NCBI GenBank assembly: GCA_902797965.1
Contig: CADBUY010000012.1
Coordinates: 17,038-81,037 of the forward strand
Origin: an uncultured bacterium
GTDB lineage: Bacteria; Cyanobacteriota; Vampirovibrionia; Gastranaerophilales; Gastranaerophilaceae
Reading direction: 5' to 3'
Length of the DNA stretch: 64,000 nt
Positions 52,839 to 61,705 of this stretch are shown piece after piece. How positions within the stretch are numbered: position 1 is the first letter of the stretch; each line of letters opens with the position of its first letter. A program made the position numbers and the translations under genes. The notes under the pieces are model-generated. The model was not told where the DNA came from. It worked only from the letters and a program-made list of their open reading frames with translations, and did not search any database.

Positions 52839-54149
52839 ATGAAGAACAAACTCATTTTGTTTTGGGTGATTGTGGCACTTGCTATAACGTCTATTGTAGT
52901 AATTTGCACAAAGCCTACAAAACTTGGTTTAGACTTGGTGGGTGGTTCAAGATTGGTTCTTGAAGCTCAACCTTTAAACGGAGCAGAAGTTACACCTGAT
53001 ATGATGTCAAGTCTGCAATTTGCGATTGAAAACCGAGTTAACAAACTCGGTGTTGCTGAAACAGTAGTTCAAAGAGCAGGTGACAGACGTCTTGTTGTTG
53101 AAATTCCTGATGTTTCAGACTTAAATCAGGCAAAAGCATATCTTGGTGAAACTGCTGAATTAGAATTTAAAGAACCTGTTAAAGATGCTTCCGGCGATGT
53201 TATAGGTTGGAAATCAACAGGATTAACAGGTAAGCAATTGAATAAAGCTGAATTTAAAACCAGCGGTCAAACAGGTCAGTTTGTTGTTGACTTAGAATTT
53301 GATATGGAAGGTACAAAATTGTTTGCTGATTTAACAAAAAGACTTGTTGGTCAGCCAATGGCAATTTTCTTTAATGGAGAAATGCACTCAGCTCCTGTTA
53401 TCAGAGAACCTATAACAAGCGGAAGTGCTCAAATTTCAGGTGGAAATGACGGATTTAGTCCACAAGAAGCTAAACAAATGGCTGACTTATTGAATGCAGG
53501 TGCTTTGCCTGTTCCGGCTAAAATTATTGAAGAAAATACTGTTGGACCAACTCTTGGTGCTGACTCTATCGCTAAATCAAAAGTTGCAGGTGCAATAGGT
53601 CTTGGTTTTGTAATGTTATTTATGATTATGTATTATAGAGCACCAGGGCTGATTGCTGACGTTGCACTTTGTTTATACGGATTGTTCTTGTTTGCAATAT
53701 TTAAAGCTGTTCCTGTAACACTTACTCTTGCTGGTATCGCAGGGTTCATTCTTTCAATAGGTATGGCAGTTGATGCTAATATATTGATTTTTGAAAGAAC
53801 AAAAGAAGAATTAAGAGCAGGAAGAACATTATTTACTGCAATTAATTCAGGTTTTGACAGAGCATTCACAAGTATTTTTGACTCGAATATGACAACAATC
53901 ATTACCTGTACAATTCTTTATTGCTTAGGAACAAGTATTGTAAAAGGGTTTGCATTAACTCTTGCAATAGGTGTTATTGTTTCGATGTTCTCAGCAATAA
54001 CAATTACAAGAAACTTTATGCACCTTGTATTCGGTACAGGCAAACTTGAAAAACCTTGGTTATTCGGCTTGACTCAGGAAGAAATCGACCAAGAATATCA
54101 AGCTGTTGAAACTAAACGTGAAAAAGCTAAATTTGGTATTTTGGACTAG
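52839..54149 (+). CDS. secD: Protein translocase subunit SecD
   Basis: SecD with SecF uses the proton gradient to help pull exported proteins through SecYEG. The 436-residue form has the N-terminal segment followed by LGLDLVGGSRLVLEA, the periplasmic P1 region (NRVNKLGVAETVVQRAG), and the C-terminal RND-like membrane domain with FILSIGMAVDANILIFERTKEE. It is shorter than E. coli SecD, as common outside Proteobacteria. secF follows after 14 bp. Confidence 0.97.
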   Translation: MKNKLILFWVIVALAITSIVVICTKPTKLGLDLVGGSRLVLEAQPLNGAEVTPDMMSSLQFAIENRVNKLGVAETVVQRAGDRRLVVEIPDVSDLNQAKAYLGETAELEFKEPVKDASGDVIGWKSTGLTGKQLNKAEFKTSGQTGQFVVDLEFDMEGTKLFADLTKRLVGQPMAIFFNGEMHSAPVIREPITSGSAQISGGNDGFSPQEAKQMADLLNAGALPVPAKIIEENTVGPTLGADSIAKSKVAGAIGLGFVMLFMIMYYRAPGLIADVALCLYGLFLFAIFKAVPVTLTLAGIAGFILSIGMAVDANILIFERTKEELRAGRTLFTAINSGFDRAFTSIFDSNMTTIITCTILYCLGTSIVKGFALTLAIGVIVSMFSAITITRNFMHLVFGTGKLEKPWLFGLTQEEIDQEYQAVETKREKAKFGILD

Positions 54150-54163
54150 GGGGGAGAGATAAA

Positions 54164-55123
54164 ATGAAATTTAAATTAGATATAGTAAAAAACAGATTTG
54201 TATTCCTCGCCTTGTCAGCAATACTTTTGACACCCGGAATAATTGCAATGATATATTCATCAATAACTTATCCTACACACGCACCGCTTAAAGTAGGTAT
54301 TGACTATACCGGCGGTACTACTATTCAATATGGTGTTAAAGAGGATATTACAAATGAAAAAATGTCTGCTATAAGAAATAGTCTTGAACAAAATGGAATT
54401 GAAAACCCTTATTTGCAAGTAATTCATGTTAATGATCAACAAGATTCCAGTCTTAAATCAATTCTTTCTATAAGAACTAAATTTATTGAAGAAGGTTCAA
54501 GTGATCAGGATAAAATTACAGCTGTTGTAAACAAAGATTTTGCAAATTCAGAACTTGTTCAAGTAACTTCTGTTGGTCCTACTTTAGGTAAAGAATTATT
54601 CAAAAATTCTTTAATAGCTTTATCATTAGCATTACTTGGTATTATTGCATATTTAACATTCCAGTTCCAATTTAATTACGCACTTGCTGCAATTTTGGGA
54701 TTGGTTCACGATACATTGTTTGTAGTCGGTGTATTTTCAATTTTAGGATTATTCTTTAATGTTCAAGTTGATGCACTGTTTGTAACAGCAGTTCTTACTG
54801 TAATAGGTGCTTCTGTTCACGATACAATCGTAGTATTTGACAGAGTTAGAGAAAATCTTAAATACTATGGTAAAAAATTATCATTCAGCGAAATTATGAA
54901 TAATAGTATTAACCAAACTCTTACAAGAAGTATTAATACATCATTATCAACTTTGATAACATTGTTTGCTTTATACTTCTTGGGTGGCGTTACAACAAGA
55001 GATTTCGTACTTGCTATGATACTTGGTATTACAATCGGTACTTACTCAAGTATATTCTTCTGCTCAGTACTTGTTGATATTTGGGAAGATAAAAAGAACT
55101 CAGCAAGTCCTGCTATCAGCTAA
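54164..55123 (+). CDS. secF: Protein translocase subunit SecF
   Basis: The 319-residue partner of SecD. Motifs include the membrane start ILLTPGIIAMIYSSI, GIDYTGGTTIQYG, TSVGPTLGKELFKNS and VIGASVHDTIVVFDRVRENL, with a C-terminal six-helix membrane domain. GGGGGAGAG precedes the ATG. A terminator follows. Confidence 0.97.
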   Translation: MKFKLDIVKNRFVFLALSAILLTPGIIAMIYSSITYPTHAPLKVGIDYTGGTTIQYGVKEDITNEKMSAIRNSLEQNGIENPYLQVIHVNDQQDSSLKSILSIRTKFIEEGSSDQDKITAVVNKDFANSELVQVTSVGPTLGKELFKNSLIALSLALLGIIAYLTFQFQFNYALAAILGLVHDTLFVVGVFSILGLFFNVQVDALFVTAVLTVIGASVHDTIVVFDRVRENLKYYGKKLSFSEIMNNSINQTLTRSINTSLSTLITLFALYFLGGVTTRDFVLAMILGITIGTYSSIFFCSVLVDIWEDKKNSASPAIS

Positions 55124-55163
55124 GGAGTAAATAAAAGTAAAGAAATAAAATGATAAATTAATT

Positions 55164-55198
55164 AAAAAAGACGAATTATAAAATTCGTCTTTTTTTTA
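55164..55198. terminator. Bidirectional terminator between secF and hom
   Basis: GACGAATT-ATAA-AATTCGTC (55170-55189) is flanked by an A-run and a T-run, so it can serve both convergent genes. Confidence 0.9.
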
Positions 55199-55214
55199 TT
55201 TTTAAAATGTATAA

Positions 55215-56471
55215 TTAGTCAGAAACTCTTATTAAACTGTTAACTGTACAATTATCAAGCTCATTTACTACTTCTTTAATAAGTTTTTCCTGACACTTTT
55301 CAGTAATAACAACAATATCTGCAGTACTTTCTTTTGTTACTTCTTTCTGCATAATACTTGCCAAGCTAATATTTTTATTAGCACAAATTGTACCGATTTT
55401 TGCTATAACACCAATTGCGTTTGGTGCAGTTATGGAAATATAGTATTTATTAAAAGTATTATCGATATGAACAGGATTTGCATTTGTTTCGTGATGACAT
55501 CTCATCATTGGAAGCATATAGTCTGTTGTTCCAAATTCTGCTTGTATTGCAAGAATATCACCAACTACAGAACTTGCTGTAGGAAATTCTCCTGCACCAG
55601 GGCCTGAAAGAACAATATTTCCAATAGGATGACCACTCATTGCAACAGCATTTGTAACATAATTTATATGAGCAAGAGTTGTATCATTTGAAACAAGCAT
55701 AGGATGAACTCTTACATCCGCATTTCCATTTTCATCAATTGATGCATTTGCAATAAGTTTAATTTTATAACCAAGCTCATTTGCGTGTGCCATATCTTCT
55801 TTTCTGATTTTTGTAATACCTTCTCTATATACATTTTCCAATTTAACTCTTTTTTTGAAAGCTAATGTTGCAAGAGTTGTAATTTTATATGCTGCATCAA
55901 ATCCTTCAACATCACCTGTAGGATCAGTTTCAGCATAACCAAGAGTTTGTGCTTCTTTGAGAACATCCTCGTATGTTGCTCCATCAACATCCATTTTTGT
56001 AAGAATATAATTTGTTGTTCCGTTTAATATTGCCTGAATTTTATTTATTCTATTTCCTGCAAGAATTGTTTTTATAGGCATTATAATCGGAATACCTCCT
56101 GCTATAGCTGCTTCATAAAGACAAACTTTATTATATTCTTCTGCAAGATTAAATAATTCTTCTCCTTTTTTAGCAAGAAGTTCTTTGTTAGCTGTAACAA
56201 TATGTTTTCCGTTTTTTATAGCTGTTGAAATATATTCCCAAGCCGGTTCTACACCGCCTATAAGTTCAACTACTACATCTATTTCCGGATTTGTAATAAT
56301 ATCATAAGGATTATCTGTAATCATTCCGTCCGGAGTCTCTACAGAGCGTTGTTTATTTTTATTTTTTACCGCTATTTTAACAATTTCTACCTGACTAAAA
56401 TTCTGCAATGTTTTATAAACACCTGTTCCTACAGTTCCAAATCCTATAATACCTATTTTTAATTTTTTCAT
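55215..56471 (-). CDS. hom: Homoserine dehydrogenase
   Basis: Hom reduces aspartate semialdehyde to homoserine. The 418-residue monofunctional enzyme has the NAD-binding IGIIGFGTVGTGVYKTL, VVELIGGVEPAWEY, TANKELLAKKG, the substrate loop ILNGTTNYILTKM and LSGPGAGEFPTASSVVGD, then a C-terminal ACT domain (SITAPNAIGVIAKIGTI) that usually binds threonine for feedback control. Upstream lies the array of GTTCAAAA motifs, which may regulate it. Confidence 0.96.
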   Translation of the reverse strand: MKKLKIGIIGFGTVGTGVYKTLQNFSQVEIVKIAVKNKNKQRSVETPDGMITDNPYDIITNPEIDVVVELIGGVEPAWEYISTAIKNGKHIVTANKELLAKKGEELFNLAEEYNKVCLYEAAIAGGIPIIMPIKTILAGNRINKIQAILNGTTNYILTKMDVDGATYEDVLKEAQTLGYAETDPTGDVEGFDAAYKITTLATLAFKKRVKLENVYREGITKIRKEDMAHANELGYKIKLIANASIDENGNADVRVHPMLVSNDTTLAHINYVTNAVAMSGHPIGNIVLSGPGAGEFPTASSVVGDILAIQAEFGTTDYMLPMMRCHHETNANPVHIDNTFNKYYISITAPNAIGVIAKIGTICANKNISLASIMQKEVTKESTADIVVITEKCQEKLIKEVVNELDNCTVNSLIRVSD

Positions 56472-56533
56472 AAAATCCTCATCTCTTTATTCATAATTAT
56501 TTATTATACACTACTTTTTTTAAGAATTAAATT

Positions 56534-56728
56534 GTTCAAAAGATTGTTAAAAACATGTTCAAAAGTATTTAAGTTTTGAACATGTTTCTAATTTGTTTTT
56601 TATTTTTTTATACATTATTATTTTTTTTGTTCAAAGATGTTCAAAACTTTTTATTTTTTAACAACTTTTAAACAAAGTTATAAACACTAAAAATCAAATA
56701 ATAACAAGTATTTCAAATAGTTTTGAAC
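56534..56728. promoter_or_regulatory. Array of GTTCAAAA motifs in an AT-rich region
   Basis: GTTCAAAA-type sites are at 56534-56541, 56557-56564, 56629-56636 (GTTCAAAG), 56639-56647 (GTTCAAAAC), and inverted at 56574-56581 and 56720-56728. Two of them form a perfect 11-bp-arm palindrome, CATGTTCAAAA-N9-TTTTGAACATG (56554-56584). An almost pure A/T segment follows (56740-56870). This is either an operator array for hom or an origin-like iteron/unwinding region. Confidence 0.6.
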
Positions 56729-56931
56729 AAATAATTAAAGTTTATTATTATTGTTATTATTTTTTATATATTAATTAATATTAATAAATAATATAATTAA
56801 ACAAAAAATTTTTTATTTAAAATTAGAAGAAAAAATTCATCAAAATATATAAATAGATGTAAAAATTCTATAATTAAAATAAACTATGCATAACGAGAAT
56901 ATTTAAAATTATAATAATTTGTAGCTTTCTA

Positions 56932-57325
56932 TTTTCTTTTTCCTTTTAATTGCGATGTAAAAGGAAAAAGAAAACAAAAACAAAAAGAAAAAGGAAAAAC
57001 ACGCGATTAAAAACCAACCACAATGCCCGTAAGGGCATATAAGACTAAATTAATGTTGCAAACTAAAGTTTGCACTCTTACGCTCACTATTGCGGTAAAA
57101 CCGCACGTTCGCGATTAACTAACCCTCACCCTAACCCTCTCCCGCCGGAGAGGGTATTTGCCGTTCTTGTGAAAGCTACGCAGTTAGATTTGGCTTTAGC
57201 CAAACTAGCCATTCAATCTTTACGCACGAAGTGCGTTGTGGTTATTCGTTTAGTCCGGTGTTTCTCTTCTTCTTTTGCTTCGCTTTCTTCTTCTCTTTAT
57301 CTCCGAAACAAAGAGAAGAAGAAAA
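56932..57325 (-). repeat. Dispersed hairpin repeat, copy C (both ends intact)
   Basis: The most complete copy, in opposite orientation to A and B. Left end: palindrome arms 56932-56948 and 56958-56974 (17 bp, loop ATTGCGATG), with the purine arm mirrored exactly over 16 nt at 56983-56998. Right end: palindrome arms 57284-57298 and 57310-57324 (15 bp), with the pyrimidine arm mirrored exactly over 15 nt at 57261-57275. Inside both ends are inverted copies of AAACACSSGAYTAAA. The core carries the same hairpin chain, plus ATGCCC-GTAA-GGGCAT, with compensatory changes such as GCAAACTTTAGTTTGC. Confidence 0.87.
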
Positions 57326-57480
57326 TGAAGTTAAAAAAAGATATTAGAATTATTTACATCAAAATATATAAACAGGTGTATTATATAAAATTTTTTTTAT
57401 GAAAATTAAAAATATCAAACTAGCAAAAAAAATATTTATAAGTTTTTATATAAAAAATAATAAAAGGAAATTTCTGCTAT

Positions 57481-59097
57481 ATGTCCATGTTTGGAGATTA
57501 TAAATCTTATAAAAAATATGAACCTGCTTATTCCGAATGGAAAAATAACAGGAATATTTTGGAAGCAAAAAGAGAGGCATATTTAAATAAACACCCTGAA
57601 TTAGTTAACCAAAAAGATATTCAAAGAGGTAAAATTTTATTAAGAGCTATTGATATAATGGATGAATATTCTCAAAAAAGAGCAGAGAATATGGAAGCTG
57701 CAACAGAATCAGTAATAGGCATGGGATTAGATTTAGCATTTTTTGGAGGCGGTTTTTTAGGTGGTTTATTAGGTATGATAAAACCAATAGGAGAATTTTT
57801 TCAACGATTTGCTGCTAAAGGGAGTAAAAATGCAAAAATTATAGGAATAGGTATTCCTGCTATAATCGGTGGTGTTTTAGGTACTCTAGCGGCATTTCCA
57901 TTAATGGCATGGGGAGCAAAAGCAGAAGTCAGTGCTTCAAGAAAAGGGCGTTTTGAAGCTATGAGAAAAGAATTAAGTAATTCAAGCGGTTTTGCTATAT
58001 TAACAAAAGAACAACTAAAAGAAGCCGAAGAAAAAGCCAAAAATGTTATTCTTGATGATGAAAATAAAAATTTAAAATCAAAAATAAAAAACAGTTTTGC
58101 TTCCGTAAAAGAAATGGCAGTAGACAGTAAAGAATATAAACTCCAAAGAATGGAATTTGAAAAAGAATTAGAACAAGATGAAAAAAATATTAATAAAAAT
58201 ATGACAGAAAAAGAAATAGAGTCTGCAAAACGTGATCAGCAATTACTAACTAAACTTGTTGAGAAAATAGATATAGCATCTCAGGATTATGCAGAAAATT
58301 CAGAGCTTGCTACTCAAACTGCAATATTGGGCGTAGGTGCTACAGGCGGTATTTTATCTATAGGTGTCGGAAAAATATTAAATGCAATGAAAATAAAATC
58401 AGCAGGAAAGATTGATGCAATAATAAAAGTTCTTTCTATAGCTGCATTTGCATTAATGAGCATTTTTTCCGCACAAATAAACAAACACGCATCAAGAGTC
58501 GGAAGATATAAAGTTAAACAAGAACTTTTAAATAATCCTAATAATTTTGTATATGTTGATGATTCAAAAATTAATGATATAAAAGATTTTGAACTTAAAG
58601 TTAATAAAAAACAGAATGTATTTTCTTTCTTGAAAAATGCTTGGAAAAATAATAGAGAATATAATAATTATAAAAAAACAGTAGGTAAGGAAGAACGAAA
58701 ATTCTTTAAAGCTGTAGAAGATATAGAACTTACTCCGGAACAGTTAAAAGAAGCAAAAAAATTACAGAAAAATATGTTTAGAACATTTAATAAAGTGGAT
58801 GAAAATTCTCAAAAATATGCGGAAAGTATAGAAGCATTAGGACAATCTATAGCATATCCTATAACTACTTTATGTACTGTAATAGCTACTTTATTTGCAT
58901 TACCGTATTTAGAACAAGAAGCAAAGACCAAAATAGAAAAAACTAAAAATTTGTCAAAATATATCGGTATAATTTGGCTAAGTTTAGTTCCTGCAATTAT
59001 AATAAATGCAATTATAACAAAGGAACAAAAGAAAGCATCAAGAATAGCTGATATGAAAGCTATTGAAGAATTGAACGATTACAGAAAATTTGGTTGA
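57481..59097 (+). CDS. Membrane protein built of three repeated units
   Basis: A 538-residue protein with a threefold internal repeat. Each unit has a (K/R)EY-rich charged helix, then D-x-SQ-x(1-2)-AE (EYSQKRAEN at 63-70, IASQDYAEN at 265-273, ENSQKYAES at 441-449), two hydrophobic segments, and an ASR-x-x-R/D signature (SASRKGR 151-157, HASRVGR 336-342, KASRIAD 518-524). Six membrane segments and two large cytoplasmic coiled-coil linkers result. I recognise no family. AAAGGAAA precedes the ATG. Base use matches neighbours. The repeat suggests a symmetric assembly or a pore-like bundle, but this is inference. Confidence 0.78.
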   Translation: MSMFGDYKSYKKYEPAYSEWKNNRNILEAKREAYLNKHPELVNQKDIQRGKILLRAIDIMDEYSQKRAENMEAATESVIGMGLDLAFFGGGFLGGLLGMIKPIGEFFQRFAAKGSKNAKIIGIGIPAIIGGVLGTLAAFPLMAWGAKAEVSASRKGRFEAMRKELSNSSGFAILTKEQLKEAEEKAKNVILDDENKNLKSKIKNSFASVKEMAVDSKEYKLQRMEFEKELEQDEKNINKNMTEKEIESAKRDQQLLTKLVEKIDIASQDYAENSELATQTAILGVGATGGILSIGVGKILNAMKIKSAGKIDAIIKVLSIAAFALMSIFSAQINKHASRVGRYKVKQELLNNPNNFVYVDDSKINDIKDFELKVNKKQNVFSFLKNAWKNNREYNNYKKTVGKEERKFFKAVEDIELTPEQLKEAKKLQKNMFRTFNKVDENSQKYAESIEALGQSIAYPITTLCTVIATLFALPYLEQEAKTKIEKTKNLSKYIGIIWLSLVPAIIINAIITKEQKKASRIADMKAIEELNDYRKFG

Positions 59098-59099
59098 TT

Positions 59100-59870
59100 C
59101 TATTTATTTAATTCGTTAATATAATATAATCCCTCTAATGTGAGATTAGAATTAACTTCATCAAATAAATTTTCTTTTGCATACTTAGATACAAGTTCTG
59201 CATTTCCGCCTGTGGCAATAACAACAGGATTGCCTTTTAATTCTTTTTTACAATCTTCCAAAAGTCCTTCTATTGCATGAGCATGACCTTTTACTACTCC
59301 GGATAAAATTGCTTTTCGAGTGTCTGTATTTATTGTTTTTGTTACTGTTTTAATATCGCATAAATCAATTTTTGGTAGTTTTGAAGTATTATCATAAAGT
59401 GATTTTAGCTGTGTATTAAGACCAGGAATAATTATTCCGCCTATAAAATTACCTTTTTTATTAATAATATCAAAAGTCGTTGCAGTTCCTATATCAACAA
59501 CTATTGCAGGTTTTGAAGCGTATAATTCTTTTACGGCATAAGCATTTGATATTCTGTCCATGCCTATTTTTTCAGGATGTTTTGAACTTATTTTCATGCC
59601 GCCAAAATTAGTATTAAAATTAATAATAAATGGTTTTATATTAAATAATTTTTCTATAGATTTACTCACAGTACCTGTTATTTCATCAACAACAGAAGAT
59701 ATTGCACATTCTGTTATATCTTTGTCTTTTAAAATAGTTTTAAAAACTTCTGTAAAATATTCTACGGGCATGTTTTTTTGATAATTAAGATTTAATTTTT
59801 TGATTAGAGTATTTTCCTTAAAAATACCAAGAGATATACTTGTATTTCCTATGTCAATTGCCAGTAACAT
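59100..59870 (-). CDS. coaX: Type III pantothenate kinase
   Basis: CoaX phosphorylates pantothenate, the first step of CoA synthesis, completing the panB-panC products of this region. The 256-residue enzyme has the N-terminal LLAIDIGNTSISLGIF, GMDRISNAYAV, VVDIGTATTFDII and GGIIIPGLNTQL. Its ATG directly abuts the stop of the upstream WYL gene (TAGATG), so it lies in a three-gene operon with two WYL regulators. It is convergent with the triplicated membrane protein (2-bp gap). Confidence 0.95.
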   Translation of the reverse strand: MLLAIDIGNTSISLGIFKENTLIKKLNLNYQKNMPVEYFTEVFKTILKDKDITECAISSVVDEITGTVSKSIEKLFNIKPFIINFNTNFGGMKISSKHPEKIGMDRISNAYAVKELYASKPAIVVDIGTATTFDIINKKGNFIGGIIIPGLNTQLKSLYDNTSKLPKIDLCDIKTVTKTINTDTRKAILSGVVKGHAHAIEGLLEDCKKELKGNPVVIATGGNAELVSKYAKENLFDEVNSNLTLEGLYYINELNK

Positions 59871-60734
59871 CTATGAAACTCCATAATTATTCAATGTATT
59901 ACTAATAATTTGTTTAAATTCTTCTCTGTACCCTTTAGGTTGTACTATTTCGCACAAATCCTGATATCTAAGAAGTCTTGATAAAAGTATATCTTTATTT
60001 TCGTTTTTATTTATAACAGTAACAGTTCCGTCATTATTTTGTTGAATGGTTTCATTATCACGAGCCTCATATCTTTTTGCTAAAGGTCCTTTGAGATTAA
60101 ATATTGCTACCTGATTACTGTCAAACAGTTCTATATATTGTTCATCTATAAATTTCATTCCTGAAAGTCTTGATGAGTCAATATTTCTAATTCTTTTGTT
60201 AAAAACATTAAAGAAAGTCTTTTTTCCGTTTTGAGTGATACTGATAGGGATACATTCAAGTTCATCTCTGTTTTTGAACATTAATTTTATTTTTCTTTTT
60301 TGTGCAACAGCACGTTCAAAAAGCTCTAAAGACATTGAAAATTCTTCTTTTTCAACTTTTTCTATTTGCTTGTTTGAGTATTTGCTTATTTTATCGAAAA
60401 GATTATTAAATATAGCAAAGTTTTTTGCTGTCATATCTTTTTTAACAATATTTTGAATATATTTTAATACGTCAATATCATTAATAGAAAGTTCAAATCC
60501 GAATGGCAAGCTGGCAACATAATATTTGTTATTTATTTTTGGAATTTTTATTCCGATATATCTGCAAGTATTAATATATTTACTTATTACGCTGTTATTA
60601 AAATTTCCTTCAGGGTTATTTTTATTCAGTATTTTAATAAGCTCATTCATTGAATAATCGCCATCCAGTAATAAAAGCAGCGTTCTTAAAACCTGTATAG
60701 ATGATAAATTCTTTTTTAAAGATACTTTATTCAT
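59871..60734 (-). CDS. WYL-domain transcriptional regulator (second of pair)
   Basis: A 287-residue protein resembling WYL-domain regulators of the PafB/PafC type. The N-terminal winged helix is SSIQVLRTLLLLLDGDYSMN, with a middle helical region (SINDIDVLKYIQNIVKK) and a WYL-like domain (~135-220: AVAQKRKIKLMFKNRDELEC, PISITQNGKKTFFNVFNKRI). WYL domains sense small ligands or single-stranded nucleic acid. It overlaps the partner gene by 8 bp and abuts coaX. The two may form a heterodimer like PafBC. Confidence 0.8.
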   Translation of the reverse strand: MNKVSLKKNLSSIQVLRTLLLLLDGDYSMNELIKILNKNNPEGNFNNSVISKYINTCRYIGIKIPKINNKYYVASLPFGFELSINDIDVLKYIQNIVKKDMTAKNFAIFNNLFDKISKYSNKQIEKVEKEEFSMSLELFERAVAQKRKIKLMFKNRDELECIPISITQNGKKTFFNVFNKRIRNIDSSRLSGMKFIDEQYIELFDSNQVAIFNLKGPLAKRYEARDNETIQQNNDGTVTVINKNENKDILLSRLLRYQDLCEIVQPKGYREEFKQIISNTLNNYGVS

Positions 60735-61659
60735 AATATATCTCCCTCATTTTTTTAAGAGAATTTATTATTTTTTCTTTAAAATTATCAGGTTCAATAA
60801 CTGTGCAATTTTCACCAAATGATAAAATTCTCTGTATTGCTAAAAATTCGTTATGATATTTTCCCTCAATTGTAAAACCGTTTTCTAAATCACCATTTAA
60901 GATATTTTCATTATCATTAAGACCTAAAGTTCCAAAATCTTTGAGTTTAAATTTAACTGTTACAAATTTCTTAATTTCGTTATTGTTATCATCACTTCTT
61001 GATATAATTTTGCGAATCCTGTTAATATGAAGCATTACATTTTCTTTTAAATTTAAATCAAAACCCAATAAATAAACTTTGTTATTTCTGAATATTATCT
61101 TATCTGCTGAAATTTCTTTTTCTGATACCTTGTTTGTAACAGGAGTTTTATATACTAATTTTAAAACTCTTTTGTTTTTACAATCTTCTCTTAATTCTAT
61201 AATTTTATTAGTGTCAAAATGTTTAAGTGGTGATATGCTGTATATTTTTTGTTTTAGTTCTTCATTGCATACATTTTCTGCAATTTTTTTTAATAAATCA
61301 TCATGCTTAATTAACTCTTCAATACTTAAATTATCTTTAATTTTATTATATATACGTTTAAGAAGTGAAATTTCATCATCTGTTATTTTTAAATCAAAAG
61401 GATGTTTTAAAAGTCTGTATTTAAAATTATTTTTCTTGTCAGCTCTTGAAATTTCACAGCCTATAGATCTTAGTGTGTTTAAATCAATTCTTAAAATATC
61501 ATTGGAATGAGATTCTTCCAAAATATTGTATTCCAAAAATTTTGTTCTTATTTCTTCAAGTGAGTGAGGTTTTTGTATAAGTAACCCTAATAGAACAAGA
61601 GAACGTACACCAGTTAATGATATTTGATTTAAATCATTTTTTTTTGCAACTCGAAACAC
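60727..61659 (-). CDS. WYL-domain transcriptional regulator (first of pair)
   Basis: A 310-residue paralogue of the downstream WYL protein. It has an N-terminal winged-helix region (SLTGVRSLVLLGLLIQKPHS, NDILRIDLNTLRSIGCEI), a middle helical part (ITDDEISLLKRIYNKIKD), a WYL domain (~155-225: CKNKRVLKLVYKTPVTNKVS, NKVYLLGFDLN) and a C-terminal extension (AIQRILSFGENCTVIEP). AAAAAGGG precedes the ATG. Lack of phage, CRISPR or defence genes nearby suggests a housekeeping role, perhaps control of coaX. Confidence 0.8.
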   Translation of the reverse strand: MFRVAKKNDLNQISLTGVRSLVLLGLLIQKPHSLEEIRTKFLEYNILEESHSNDILRIDLNTLRSIGCEISRADKKNNFKYRLLKHPFDLKITDDEISLLKRIYNKIKDNLSIEELIKHDDLLKKIAENVCNEELKQKIYSISPLKHFDTNKIIELREDCKNKRVLKLVYKTPVTNKVSEKEISADKIIFRNNKVYLLGFDLNLKENVMLHINRIRKIISRSDDNNNEIKKFVTVKFKLKDFGTLGLNDNENILNGDLENGFTIEGKYHNEFLAIQRILSFGENCTVIEPDNFKEKIINSLKKMREIYYE

Positions 61660-61705
61660 ATTAATCCCTTTTTATTACAAATAAATACAATAATATTTTA
61701 ACACA

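Larger units (their letters stand above)
56472..57480. other. 1-kb intergenic region
   Basis: The region contains the hom promoter, the GTTCAAAA array, a very AT-rich stretch to about 56930, repeat copy C (56932-57325), and the leader of the triplicated membrane protein. The open frame at 57070-57402 is inside the repeat and is not a gene. Confidence 0.6.

Noticed and set aside
57070..57402. 110-codon open frame
   Set aside because: It spans repeat copy C, has no ribosome-binding site and runs through hairpin sequences.
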